Of a DNA stretch of 64,000 nt, positions 12,766-24,696 are shown piece after piece. The notes beneath the pieces were generated by a model. That model was not told the DNA's origin. It searched no databases and saw only the letters and a program-made list of their open reading frames with translations. The first letter of the stretch is position 1, and the number at the start of each line of letters is the position of its first letter. This DNA comes from Cerioporus squamosus (taxonomy: Eukaryota > Basidiomycota > Agaricomycetes > Polyporales > Polyporaceae): the NCBI GenBank assembly GCA_022592435.1, contig JABYQS010000004.1:496001-560000 (forward strand), read 5' to 3'. Both the position numbers and the translations under genes were made by a program.

Positions 12766-15700
12766 ATGAGCTACCACGGCGGGCATCGACGAAGACAACC
12801 CAGGGGTGAGTTCCATCACATCCTCACATGTCGAAGGTACAAGTAACACGGGAAGCAGACAACCATGACCGTCATGAGTACTACGAAACCCCCGAACAGA
12901 AGTTGAGGAAGAACATTATTCACTATGGGAAGTGGTACGTGCACACACTACTTGTTGGTGCGAATCGGCTCACCCTTTCGCCACCCTTAGGACCCTGTGC
13001 AAGAGCTGCCTCGTCTCGCTACCCAAATCTTCGAGCATGCACCCGCTAATGTGCCTATTGTCACCGAGGGCTTCCGGATAGGGTGGGTGTATGGCTGTCT
13101 CTCCGTGTACTCTCGCGACTTACGGAGCCACAGAGTCACAGAACAGCCGTTCAAGATCCCCTATTATGCTGCGTTGCTCCGGTTGTTACATGACCGCCCT
13201 GTCGCCGAAGGCGCAAGCACTTCACTTGGAAGACAAGTACTCGAAGACTTCTGGAAAGGGTTTCAAGCATTTCTGGACGAGCAGGCTTGGCGAGAGACAC
13301 GCCTCTGTGTACGTGTCATTCTTAGTTGTGTTGTCCCGTTTGGCATCTCTGGATTGTGGCTTGCAAGCTGCGTCTCGGTTCGGGGAAGGGACGAGTTGTC
13401 GCGCAATGGCCTGGTACAATCTGGCCGCCCGTTTTGCTGTAATGCGAGGCGGGCAGTCAGGTCGCGGGTCTCACTTCAATCTCGTTAAAGAGAGCAGACA
13501 GGTGAGCGCACGTGAGGGAGTGTGGAAGGGGAAGCACGATCATAACTTGAGACGCGAGACCTCCCTCGGTACTGTGCCTCAGAGACGTATTCGTACATGC
13601 TGCTCCGTGCAATTTCTCGGTTGTTGAACTGAACAACCTGGAGCAAGACACTCTGTATTCGCAACATACGACTTACTCTACTCCTGGCTCATAGGTTCAA
13701 TTCTTTGCTCACCTGACTGTTGCAAGAGTCATCTCCCCGCCATCTATGTATGAACTATTAAAGTCATTCGTAGCCGTTTTCAACGAGATAAGCGTCTCCC
13801 ATGCTCGAGCATCAAAAGCTGGACTCTGTGCCGCAGAAGGCCTCGTGATAGTAAGTGACAGAGCACATACTGATGCTTAGTGTGCTGACTTGCTGGAAGG
13901 CTGGGGCTGTGATCAAAGACGATCCCACACTAGACATATCCGAGATTGTGAATGGCTTGAGGACGTACATCGAAAATACGCATGACGCCAAAACGCTGGT
14001 GCAGCCAATCACCCAACTACACTCTACCAAGCCTTTGCTTGAGCATGCCGAGGAGGTAAATGCATTTCTTTGACACTATTCTTGCGTAGCTGACCGCGTT
14101 GTTACAGTGGCTCGATTGTGCATTGGCAGCGCTGCAAACTCTCAGCGCCAGCGACTTCGCCCAGACGGCTGACAGCGTACCTCAGCCCTACTTAGAGTCG
14201 CCTCCGATATCTGACGCTGCATATGATCTCCCCAACGTTCTTGTCCCGCCAGAGGTCGTGGAGCTCGATACATTGACTACCGAGTCCGGTGAGGATGCGC
14301 AAGTGAAGAAGGAGGAGTGGCCTCAGTGCTACGTCCGTCTCTTTGACGATGATGTATGAAATCCATTTTTGTTCACGTCGCGCACATGCTCACAGCTTCA
14401 TAGGTGACCCCGGACCCTACGTCGCCGGCCGGTTTCATCTTACGCTCGAACATCCTCGACATGGTCGACATCTTCGAAGTCAACCGGAAGGATTGCGCGC
14501 GTCTGCTTTTGGAATATCCGAAGTGGACACTCCCTGGTACCTTCAAGGCAAGACCGGGTGCGCCGCCATCACCTGCTGTTGAGGGCAAGAACTGGGACTT
14601 GGACAACACTCTTATCGAGGTAGGCATCTCATGTGTCCACTCGCGGGCTTGAAGTTGATCTGTCGTAGACCATTCTCGGTGCTTGCTTCGTCCTACCCGA
14701 ATCGACGCACAAGGCTATCTATTACATCGCTCTCATCACCGAGCTCGCCAGATCCTCACCGATCACCATCGGACCTGCCGTCGGTAAATCTATCCGGAAG
14801 TTGTACGCGCTCCTCGCAGATGGTCTGGATGTCGAAGTTGCACATCGCTTCGAGGAATGGTTCGCGGTTCATATGAGCAACTTCAGCTTCTCGTGGCCGT
14901 GGAAGGAATGGTACGACACAAATATACCGCATTGTCCATCTTTAAGTCTACTCACATATCTCGTAGGATCCCAGATCTAGCACTTGTACCCCAGCATCCC
15001 AAGCGTGTCTTCATGCGCCGCGCCATTGAGTACGAGATCAGGCTATCGTACTACGACCGGATCCTACGTATCGTTCCTGATGACATGGCGGAGCCCGAGG
15101 CGCAAGTTATGCCTGACCAAGCTCCAGGTGCAGAGTTCGAGTACGAGGAACCAGGTACGTTTGGGTATAGTCTTCCGTAACTTCCCATCGCTCACGTACA
15201 CCTAGGCAACCCTTATTACGAGTCCGCCCAGAGTGTGCTCAATCTTCTCCGTGGGCGCGCGAAGCCGGAGGATGTCATGGCACATCTCGAGGTTGTCCGC
15301 AATCAGCTCTCCGAGACGGCTGAAGGCGATGTGAACATCGATTCGCTGCTTCGCTCGATCGCCGTCCAGTCGCTCCTGTCCATCGGCTCGCGGTCATTCT
15401 CGCACTTCCTCAACGCAATCGAACGGTACCTCCCGCTCCTCCGTAACCTTGCCGCAGGCCAGATCTCCGACAACGGAGTTCCGCATGCCGAAGCGCGAAC
15501 GGACATCATGAGCGCCGTTGCGACCGTCTGGCGCCGCAGTCGGCATATGATTCTCATCGTCTTTGACAAGCTGATGCAGTACCAAATCGTTGACCCCACC
15601 GACCTTGTCGCTTGGACCTTTGATCACTGTCCTGCTGTCACATCAGGTCGACCGAAGACCACATTCAACGCATTCCAGTGGGACCTGCTCAAGTCAGCCT

Positions 15701-16404
15701 TGGACAAGGCCAACGGACGTGTTATGGTTGCGCGTAGGAAGGTGGCTGTACTGAGAAGAGAGGCAGACGACAAGGCCGCTCGTGCTATCGCTGGTGAGAG
15801 CATGGAGGTCGATTCCGAAGCCAAGCCAGGTATGATATAACCCCTCACGTGTGCTTATGATGTGCTGACTGCCTGACAGATGTGGTTCCTGCGGGGGAGT
15901 CCGAACAGCTCACTGTCGCCCTCAAAGCGTTCACGGTGCTGACTCGCGAGCAAAAGTCCGCCCTGGCGAGGACGTTCGAGGGATTTGTCGATTTCCTCGC
16001 TGCCGAATCGGCGAGCCCGAAGGTAGCTGAGGTCATCACCGAACATGCCTGGCACAACCGTGCAAACTGGGAGGACGACGCCTGGGAAACTTGGGAGACG
16101 TGGGGTTGGTATCGCCACTGGGGTAGGATGGTGAGTGGTATGTCTATCATTGTCTCACTTAATATGCTCATTCAACCCACTTCGCGTCATCCTCCGTGCG
16201 ACTCGTCCTCGTTTGCCCTGTTGTTGCGCCCCTTTTCCTCCATACGCCTCTTGGGTCGTGATTGGCCAGTATTCGCCCTACCTGCGAAACTACACAGAAA
16301 CCCTTGGTGCGTTGTCGGCCGAAAAGGTTCGCGTCAAGCACGAGGACCCTGTGGAAAAGTTGTTCCGGAGGACCTGGAACATCGCTACTGGACAGGAACC
16401 GTGA
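12766..16404 (+). CDS. cbc1: Nuclear cap-binding protein subunit 1 (CBP80)
   Basis: Thirteen exons: 12766-12805, 12859-12938, 12991-13082, 13134-13308, 13695-13850, 13900-14055, 14108-14353, 14404-14619, 14669-14910, 14967-15154, 15206-15829, 15880-16130 and 16270-16404. They keep frame and give 866 aa, near the usual size of CBP80. Landmarks: EYYETPEQKL then VQELPRLATQIFEHAP (MIF4G start), IPYYAALLRLLHDRP, LEDFWKGFQAFLDE, FFAHLTVARV, RSNILDMVDIFEVNRKDCAR (MIF4G-like 1), HPKRVFMRRAIEYEIRLSYY, and NPYYESAQSVLNLLRGRAKP (MIF4G-like 2). With CBP20 it binds the m7G cap of nuclear RNA for splicing, export and quality control. Exon 2 must end at TAC (12938), using GTGCAC; the stronger-looking GTACGT donor two codon positions earlier breaks the frame. 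Intron 4 is unusually long, 386 nt. Confidence 0.93.
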
Positions 16405-17565
16405 GTGCCGTTCTACAGTCGTAGCCGCACCCCTGGACGATAGCTACGTACTCGCTACCATATTGTCTATCCTATTCCACCCACGTCTCCTGCTTCTCTT
16501 CCTCTCTCCGCGCTTGAGCCTGGCTCGATAACTGTTATCTTGTCAATGCAAAAGGTCGTTGCTGTGGCCTCTCGCCTTGATGTTTAATCTGCCGCCGGAA
16601 TTTGGCGGTTTGAGCGTCGCCTTCAAGGGGTACACTGCAACGTGGTGACGGGGACCGGTGTCTGGTGTCCAGGATGTCCGGATTTGGCCTCTCTCTCTCT
16701 CTCTCGTGGTCCGGATCCACCTTCTCCAGCATTCAGACTCGATTGGGTACTCCGCAGTACCCCGCGTACGGATGCCGCCACTGTCGTCACCATGCCAGAA
16801 TGCTTCCTGCGGCGGCAGGAACGACCTCTCCTTCGTCGTGGACAGGCCGCCAGTTAGGGATCGCTGGTCCGGGATCGTTTCCGACTTCTGGATGCCCATG
16901 TCATTGTTCTCGATAGTTGACGACCGTTACGACTGTTACGAATGCGACGACACCGGCGAGTCGCCAGCATTCAAGACGCCCAGGCCTTAACCACGTCCGG
17001 TGGATCCTTGCGTCCGGGCCTACAGATGATCAATCATGAACTTTCGATGTGTGCTTTCCTCTGATATCTTCCGTGACCACGTTGCTGCTCATTGCTATCC
17101 TCACAGTGTTGCATGTATTCATACCCTCGATGTGAGGGTTGTTCTTGTATGTTCCCCTTCGTTCCCCTCGCCCCTGCTTATACGTCATCTCTGCTTTGTT
17201 CTTGCCTTGTGCTAGGCTTTCGCAACGTTATCGCTCTTCCAACCAGTGTTGTTAATCCGCATTGCTATCCGTCATGTTTGAGCCATGTTTTCAAGCTTGT
17301 ACTGTCTTGCCAATCCTCGCCCGTGCCTACTGCTGCTTAACCACCCACACGCGTTTTTTGACCTGTACTCACATGTTGTGCTTGTCTTGTCTGACGCTCC
17401 TCTTGTCATACCCATGCATGTCTAACCATCATTACGCACCCGGTCATTCGCCGGTACGTTTGAGGCAATGATATGCAGCTTGTGTTAGATATGCGTGCGA
17501 ACAAAGTGGACGATCACAGCAACAAGCGTTATGACATAACAGACCAAATCTCGTTGGCCATGGTG
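16405..17565. other. Intergenic region with a CT microsatellite
   Basis: About 1.2 kb of convergent 3' space between CBP80 (+) and P2 (-). It holds a CT repeat at 16689-16705 and pyrimidine-rich sequence after 17000. Overlapping ORFs around 16540-16990 in several frames are low-complexity and unsupported. Confidence 0.5.
16689..16705. repeat. (CT)8 microsatellite
   Basis: Uninterrupted CT dinucleotide run. Confidence 0.9.
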
Positions 17566-19516
17566 CTACTCGAGTCTGGAGAGATCCTCCTGCTTCATCA
17601 GCGGGCAACAATACTCGCCTGTCTCCTCGTCCTTCATGTGGAGGATCTTCTCGAGCTTGTCCACCGCCTGATCACTCGGCATCGGACGCCCTTCCTTTGC
17701 CATGCACTCCAAGAAGTCCTTGAGGTCGTACACCTTGCCGAACCTGCGTTCCGGATCGGTGTTCTCCACCGAGCCGTCTGCTATGCCCGCAAGGCTGCCG
17801 GCGGTGTAGTAGACGAACGCCCACCCTTTTGGGGCCTTGGGGCCTCCAGACCACATATCCGGATCCGGCATGTTGCACACGAACGCCCAGAGCGGATTCT
17901 GTCCGCGGGGTAAACCATAGGACTTATGGGGAACGGTCATGACCGTCCGCTCGTTCGCAGTCTGCCCAGGAAGGCGCGTGCCGCCCTGGAATGCAGATAT
18001 GCCAACCGAGGGCCAATCGTCTCGGTCTAGCATGCGCTGTGACTTGGGGCCGCTCTGCCACGGGATGACGTCCGTGAGGGCTTGCACAATCTGGGCTGGC
18101 GTGAAGAACGGTATGGAGACGCAGGATGGATACGCCGGCAGCATGTTCACATATGTGAACGCACAGGGATAGGGATCTGGCTTCTCCGAGTTCAACGGGA
18201 AGAACGCGGGGTGGAGGATGCCTTCGATGGTCTTGAAGCGGGACGGCTGGGTTCGGACAAGCTCGAGGAGCCGTGCACCGTCGACCGATGGGCATCCATG
18301 AGCACGATGCGCCGGACAGTGGGCGCCGTAGCGATGATGTCGGGGACATCGTCGGCGACGATCACTGCGTTGTCCGAAAGGTCCACAGAGCGGGCGTCGC
18401 TCAGAGCAGAGAGAGCCCTTGCCACTTGTGCGCCCGACATCCGAAAGCCGGTGAGATCGACGCGGGAGGTCTCCTTCAGCTCCTGCAGTGTGATACTGAG
18501 CAGGTGCACCGCACTGTCCGGAAACGGTTCGAGAGCACGTAAGATAGCCTTGGCTCGCGCAGCCTTGCCGGGAAGCCAGAGTAGCTTCTCAACTTGCGTG
18601 GTATCCCCGTCGTCAATGGACTGCTTCACGGCGATGTCCAGGCTCATATCGGAAAGGTTCGGTACCGCTCCGAGCGACACGTCGGAGACGGTTGACAACT
18701 CCGGCGGAGCATGCAAAGGCGCATACGATTGCGGCGGGCTCCTGATTCCCTCATATGGCCAAGCTTCACGAAGCCAGCTAACCGGAAGGATGGGAACATC
18801 GTCCAGGGCTCGGATGAGTTTACGCAAGCTTCCCCGCCACTGGCGTACCTCTTCCGCTACCGACGCCGTCAATCCCGGGGTCAGATATCTCAACCTGTTG
18901 ACTTTACTCACCGTCCTCGCTGTTGCCCTCCGCGTTGTCCTCGATAGCGCCTTCTTCATCATCGCCTGGCACTACCTCGTCGTGGTATAGACTGAGGTAA
19001 GTTCGCGCGTCGATCGGTGCATTCTGTTGCTCTGGTATGCCCTCGCAGTCGCTCAGGAAGCAGTACGAAGGCTTTCCAGGGTCGGTGACGTCCAAGATGG
19101 ATAAGCCGTCGTTGTTGGCTGAGGAGCGTTAGTCCGCGGGTGGCAACCCCGGGTGAGTGGCGCAACCTCGTACCTCCATCCCAACAGCCCATATAGGCAG
19201 ACAGCAGTCGGCCGCTGCTGGCGTAGAAGGAGTCTTCCTCGAGATCCACTGTCCAAGCCGATAATAGCAACGTGGCGATGAAGGGGCAAGTTCCATCAAA
19301 CTTGCCCTGGATGGCGCGTAATTCCGCCCGGACGATGGCAGCGTTGTCTGGCTGTGAGATCAGAGTGACGAGTCGGCGCATGGCGCGCAGGGGCAGGGTG
19401 CCATAGCACCACTGGTGGTGGAGGGCGGCGATGCACCGACGGTTGCCAGGATGGTCTGGGGGCGTGCCGTGAGGGCGAACGCGAGCGATTAGAAAGGCCT
19501 GGTGTCGTTGGCCCAT
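17566..19516 (-). pseudogene. P2: LRR-like family copy with a one-base frameshift
   Basis: Same architecture as P1: exon 1 19174-19516 (MGQRHQAFLIARVRPHG, HHQWCYG), exon 2 18912-19118 (NNDGLSILDVTDPGKPSYC), exon 3 17566-18856, with introns of 55 and 55 nt. Exon 3 runs in frame through DLTGFRMSG and SVDLSDN to RRIVLM. There the text reads CATGGATGCCC where P1 and P3 have CATGGGATGCMC. One G is missing at about 18297, so the LRR frame ends at a stop near 18192, while the C-terminal frame (KPDPYPCAFTYV to GEYCCPLMKQEDLSRLE) stays open in the other phase down to 17566. Total coding length is 1841 nt, one short of a multiple of three. Either a recent pseudogene or a base-calling error. Confidence 0.8.
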
Positions 19517-19957
19517 GGACGAGATGATGGTTGAGGACGAGGGGGTGGCACGGCCCCAGGGTAACTTGTATCTGGAGTATTAGTACTTCGCCGGATGCTC
19601 AGCGCTCAGCTCCGATCTTGTCGTGTGATCTAGCACTTTCCAAAGATATTCAATGAGTCGTGTTGAGTCAGAACTTACTCTCGGATCTCCGTTGAGGACT
19701 GAAACCGACTGATCGTCCCGCAACTTCAAGTGCATATGTACATAATTTACAAGTACTACTTACGAACGCGTGACGTAACGCGTTTGGGCAGCGAGTCCCG
19801 TGACCGGTACTGTAGCAGGTGGCGAGCAAACGTGCCTGCGTGCTGCAAGGTCCACCACTTCGCCAGCGAATCTGATGCGCTCTGCTACTACCTGCTATCC
19901 TCGCTGTTCTTGTTTATTCCGTTCTGGTAGACATCATATAGACCCTCGTCCTCCTTG
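19517..19957. other. Divergent promoter region between P2 and the transporter
   Basis: 441 bp between two start codons on opposite strands. No additional gene recognised. Confidence 0.45.
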
Positions 19958-21427
19958 ATGAGTATACATGCTCTTACGCTCGCCACAGTCTCGGATTGGG
20001 CGACGACCTTCACGCTAATATTCGGTGGATGCTGCAGGTATGTGTTTCCGCCACAGCATCCCGCCGTTACATCTCGCTGAGGCCCTTCATACTCCCGCAG
20101 TAATGCCCTCACGCTCGAGCAGCTTACCCGAGCGCACCCGCACTCCGGCTCGCTCATCACCTTCGCCCAGTTCATTGTCATCTCTATTCATGGCCTCCCC
20201 AAGTTTCTGACGACAACTCGGTGGCATGGTATCCGTATACCCAAGCTCAGGAAGCGGAAGATTCCCTTGAAGCCGTATCTTGTCCAGGTCGCCCTCTTCT
20301 ACGGGATCTCTCTGCTGAACAACATGGCTTTTGGATACTGCATCCCCATGCCGGTGCATATTATCTTCAGGAGCGGAGGGCTCGTCGTCAGCATGGTCAT
20401 GGGGTGGGCGTTGGCTGGTAGGAAGTGAGTTGTTTCTCCATGAGTACATCGTCCGATGGAACTCCAGCATCCCTCGGCCATGTGCCGCCTATTGCGATGT
20501 GCTGACTCACCCGTCTCCAGATACAACTCGGTCCAAGTTGCGTCGGTGCTACTCGTCACCGCCGGTGTTATCCTCACGACGCTATCCGCGTCGGGCGCAA
20601 AGAAGCGAACAGGCTCGGGCTCAGCGACCTTAACCTCCGAGTCCGCCTCGACCTCCCGATACGCCACCGGGATTGCGATCCTGTCCTTGGCACTCGTCCT
20701 GGCTGGTGCCCTCGGCCTGGCGCAAGACTGGACATACAGTCGCTATACGCGTTCCCGCCACGCCACTCGTCCTGTATCAGCGGCCAAGAACGGCCACGCG
20801 AACGGGAACGCGGAGAAGTCGCAGACACCCCAGCGCGACGACTCTGGCGACATTCAGCCATGGCAGGAGAGCATGTTCTATCTCCACTTCCTCTCTCTCC
20901 CCATGTTCCTCTTCGTCCGGGAAGACCTCGCCGCGCAAGCGAGTGCATTACATGCCAGCGAGCCCCTCCGCGTCTCCCTCTTCACGCCCGCACCCTCATC
21001 CGGAACCGGACCTCCTTCGTCTATGTTTCCACCGCTCATGCCCACGCTGTATCCGCCGTTTGGCCTCATGCAACCGCTCTCCTTCTCCCAACCCTTCATC
21101 GACCGTTTGAAGGAGCAGCTGCTGGAGATCCCGAGCGGATACATTCCCTTAGCGCTCACGACGCTGACCTCGCTCGTGTGCGTTGCGGGCGTGAACCGGC
21201 TTACGGCGCGCGTGTCGTCGCTCACGGTCACGCTCGTGCTCGTCGTGCGCAAGGCGGTGTCGATGGTAGTCAGCGTCTTCTTGTTCGGCGCGAAGGGCGG
21301 GGGCGAGATCGACACGGGGATGTTGTGGGCGGGCGCTGCTCTCGTGTTTTTGGGGACAATGGGGTACGCGACTGGGTCGCGCAATGGGAAGGCGGGCAAG
21401 GATGGAGCGAAGGTGAAGGAGGACTGA
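19958..21427 (+). CDS. UAA/SLC35B-type nucleotide-sugar transporter (YEA4-like)
   Basis: Three exons (19958-20037, 20101-20424, 20521-21427; introns 63 and 96 nt) give 436 aa. The N-terminus (DWATTFTLIFGGCCSNALTLEQL) and the core SLLNNMAFGYCIPMPVHIIF followed by RSGGLVVSMVMGW are hallmarks of the UAA family that includes yeast Yea4 and animal SLC35B4. These proteins exchange UDP-N-acetylglucosamine or UDP-xylose across ER/Golgi membranes, in Yea4 for chitin and glycan synthesis. About 8-10 hydrophobic segments are visible. A long hydrophilic loop at roughly residues 190-240 and a Pro-rich luminal or cytosolic loop with MFPPLMPTLYPPFG are larger than usual. The exact sugar is not readable from the sequence. 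The C-terminus is lysine-rich (GKDGAKVKED). Confidence 0.9.
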
Positions 21428-22349
21428 TCAGTATACGAATGCTAACCGGAGGTGCGACGATACTAAACGGCTCGGTCGCAGACTTCTTGCTTTATCTACG
21501 TAGGACTACGATAGGACGCACACACTAGCGGACAGGACGACTCGGATGTTGTATAACGATTATCTGACCATACATCTAGTTTGGATATAAGTAGACCCCT
21601 TATACGTTCTTGTTGGAGTTCAAAATCGCAGTACTTATGCACCGCGAGCAGCAGCGCGTATAGCAGGATCGCTCTGTCGCCCGTGCCTGCGTCCTGCCTC
21701 ACATCACCTCATATTTCCTGGCGCAAGCAAGGTCTGCTAAGCAAGAAGGATGGAGGAAACTTGCTGAGCAGGTGCTGAGCCAAGCCGAACCTGGCCTGGA
21801 GTTGGTCGTGGATGGACCACTCGGAAAAATCCGGATCATCTCCACCAGGACCATACTCGACTTCGAGTCCCAAACCCTCCAAACCCTCCGACTCGGACGT
21901 GTTCTTCGTGGGACGCACTTTGCCATCTCTTTCTCTACCGCACCTCCAGCTGCACTCCAAGCTCACAATCAACAGGCTCTAGCACAACGGTAAGTAACTA
22001 GGCTGTCGCACTATTTCCCAAGGTTCATATTGAAGTCTCCTAGATGTCACAAGCATGGATTGTTGGTCATCCACATCCGTGTTAAGAAGTCGCTACACTC
22101 GCACCCCGCAGGTCGATGGCGTGCAGAATTCATGGATATGAGGAGGGAATTACTTGTTCGCCCCATGGGGCAAGGCATCCCAGATGGGGTCAGACGCATG
22201 ATCGAGCGACGAGAAGTTCACAAACTGTCGCGATTGAAACGTCGCGAAGGTGGATCGAAGCACGAGCACGCCGAGTACTTATAGTTCAGCTCGCCTCGGG
22301 CTTGGGGTACCAGGCTCTTGTCCCCAACAACCACCCTCTTGAGCTCAGC
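21428..22349. other. Intergenic region, nothing recognised
   Basis: About 0.9 kb between the transporter and P3, both on the plus strand. Short ORFs on both strands around 21700-22280 lack domains or regular intron structure. Confidence 0.45.
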
Positions 22350-24696
22350 ATGGGCCAGCGGCACCAGGTCTTCCTCATCGCGCGCGTCCGCCCGCACGGC
22401 GCGCCCCCGGACCATCCCGGCAACCGTCGGTGCATCGTCGCCCTCCACCACCAGTGGTGCTACGGCAGCCTGCCTTTGTGCGCTATGCGCCGGCTTGTCA
22501 ATCTCATCAAACAGCCTGACAACGCCGCCATCGTCCGAGCGGAAGTACGCGACATCCAGGGCAAGTACGGCAGCCACGACGCCATGGAGCCCACCATCCC
22601 GAAATTTCCCTGCCCCTTCACCGCTGCCTTACTGGCCATGGCCCGGACAGCGGATCTCGAGGACGGCGCCAACATCTACAGCAGTGGGACGTTGCTGGAC
22701 AACGACTTGTTGGATGCGTCTATGGGCTGCTGGGACGGAGGTACGAGTATGTGCACCGTGCTGTTGCAATCGCGGGCTTCTGATCGCCACGGCTACTTCC
22801 AGACAACAATGACGGTCTATCTATCTTGGACGTCACCGAGCCTGAGAAGCCTATGTACTGCTTCCTCACTGGCCCCGAGACCCCGGGCAAACGAGGGCAG
22901 CGCCACGCGCCATTCGATGCGCGTGGCAACCTCAGCGTTTACTATAATCTGGACGCACCGGTTGCCGACAAGGCAGACGGCGACAAGAAGGCCGGCCGGT
23001 AAGTTGTTCACTCTTGACTCTATTGACTCATTATGGGACTGATGACCGGCTTGACAGCAGACTTGAAGCAACGGCGACAGCACGAGTACTGGATGAAGAT
23101 CGTGGAAGATCTCGCTGATGTTCCCGTCCTCCCGATAGGCGTGCTGCGTGAAGCTTGGCCAGACGAGAAGTTCCGGGACCCGCCAGAGACCAGCGCACCG
23201 TCACAGATCCCACCGGAGTACCAAGCAGCATCCAACGTCTCAGATGGAGCGGTGCCCAACCTCGCTGACATGAGCTTGGAGGTCGCTGTGAAGCAGTCCG
23301 TCGAGGACGGGGACACGGCAGAGGTCGAGAAGCTCCTCTGGATTCCAGGAAAGGCTGCGCGAGTCAAGAGCATCCTGCGCGCCCTCCATTCGTTCACCCA
23401 CAGTGCTGCGCACCTGCTCGATATCACCCTGAAGGAGCTCAAGGAGACCTCCCGAGTCGATCTCACTGGCTTCCGAGTCTCGGGCACGCAAGTCGCAGCG
23501 GTGCTCTCCACTCTTGGCGATGTTTACTCTGTCGAGCTGTCGGGCAATGAGGTCATGGTTGCCGACGATGTCCCCGACGTCCTCGCTGCGATACCGACAC
23601 TCCGACGCATCGTGCTCATGGGATGCCCGTCGGTCGACGGCGCCCGGCTCTTCGAGCTTGTCCAGACCCAACCGTCTCGCTTCAAGACCGTCGAAGGCAT
23701 CCTCCACCCGGCCTTCTTGACCCGTACCCCTGCGCGTTCACATACGTCAGCGTGATGTCCCACCAGAGGCTCTCCTGCGTCTCTCTCCCCTTCTTCACCC
23801 CTGCACAAGTTGTACAGGCTCTGACGGACATCATCCCATGGCAGGCAGGCCCCATGTCGGAGACTATGGGGTCGGGCGGGTACGGGCTGCCCTGCGTCGG
23901 CACGTCGGCGTTCCAAGGGGGTGCGCGCCAGCCAGGCCAGACGGTGAACGCACGTACGAACATGACCGTCCACTTCCAGACTCCTCTGCTCCCGCGCGGC
24001 CAGGACGAGCTCTGGACGTTCGTCCGCAACGTGCCCCAGCGTGCCTATGAATCGGACAAGGACAAGAACGGCTGGGGGTTCGTTCGCTACACCTGTGAGG
24101 GGCCGTTGGACCCCAACGACGAAGCCCGCCGATTGGCAAAACTTGTCATGCTCCGTACCACGAAGGAACGCATGGAGCTGACGATTGCGAGGTTGGAGGC
24201 AGCACAGGACCATGTGGAGACGAGGATCGAGCGTGCGGCATTGTGGGCAGTGGAAGCGGAGGCGGAGATGTCCCGCTATCCGAATCTCGGCAACGACACG
24301 GTCTACGACCTCAAGGGCTTCCTGGAATGCATGGCGGAAGAGGGACGTCTGATGCCGAGCGACGAGGCGGTGGAGAAGCTGGAGAAGATCCTGTACCTGA
24401 AGCACGACACGCCTGAGGATTTTGCAAAATACATGTCGGAAGAGGGACGTTTGGACAAGCTCTGGCAGCAGACGAGGATGCTCGAGGGTTTCCCGGAGGA
24501 AGAGGGACGTCCGACGCCGAGCGCCGAGCAGAAGCTGGAGCAGATCCTGCCGTACTTGGGGAAGCAGCTGACTGGTGAGTATTGCTGCTCCTTGATGGAG
24601 CAGGAGACCGTGTCAGAGCTCGACACGCATCCAATATATATCGGAAGGCAACGGGCACCAATGCGGTACTCGAGTCGGGAGGGATTCAGCAGTTGA
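22350..24696 (+). pseudogene. P3: LRR-like family copy with two frame breaks
   Basis: Exon 1 22350-22740 matches P1 in length (391 nt) and sequence (MGQRHQVFLIARVRPHG). Exon 2 22803-22998 contains NNDGLSILDVTEPEKPMYC and ends at a good GTAAGT donor, but in phase 2, whereas P1 and P2 end in phase 1. The acceptor at 23057 therefore enters exon 3 out of frame. Within exon 3 the LRR section is open to RRIVLMGCPSVDGARLFELV and ILHPAFL. A 16-nt deletion relative to P1 at about 23720 then shifts the frame before PYPCAFTYV. The remaining frame runs to 24696 and has a longer C-terminus than P1 and P2, with a charged coiled-coil stretch and three degenerate copies of an EEGR..PS..KLE.IL motif. Possibly expressed as fragments, but no single open frame spans it. 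Confidence 0.75.

Noticed and set aside
16543..16990. Overlapping ORFs of 70-118 codons downstream of CBP80
   Set aside because: Several frames are open at once in low-complexity, CT-repeat-containing sequence; no domain and no splice pattern.
18082..18990. 302-codon ORF on the plus strand
   Set aside because: Antisense to P2; the minus strand shows the family motifs.
22030..22284. 84-codon ORF upstream of P3
   Set aside because: Overlaps another open frame, lacks any motif, and is not conserved upstream of P1 or P2.
23524..24405. 293-codon ORF on the minus strand
   Set aside because: Antisense to P3.
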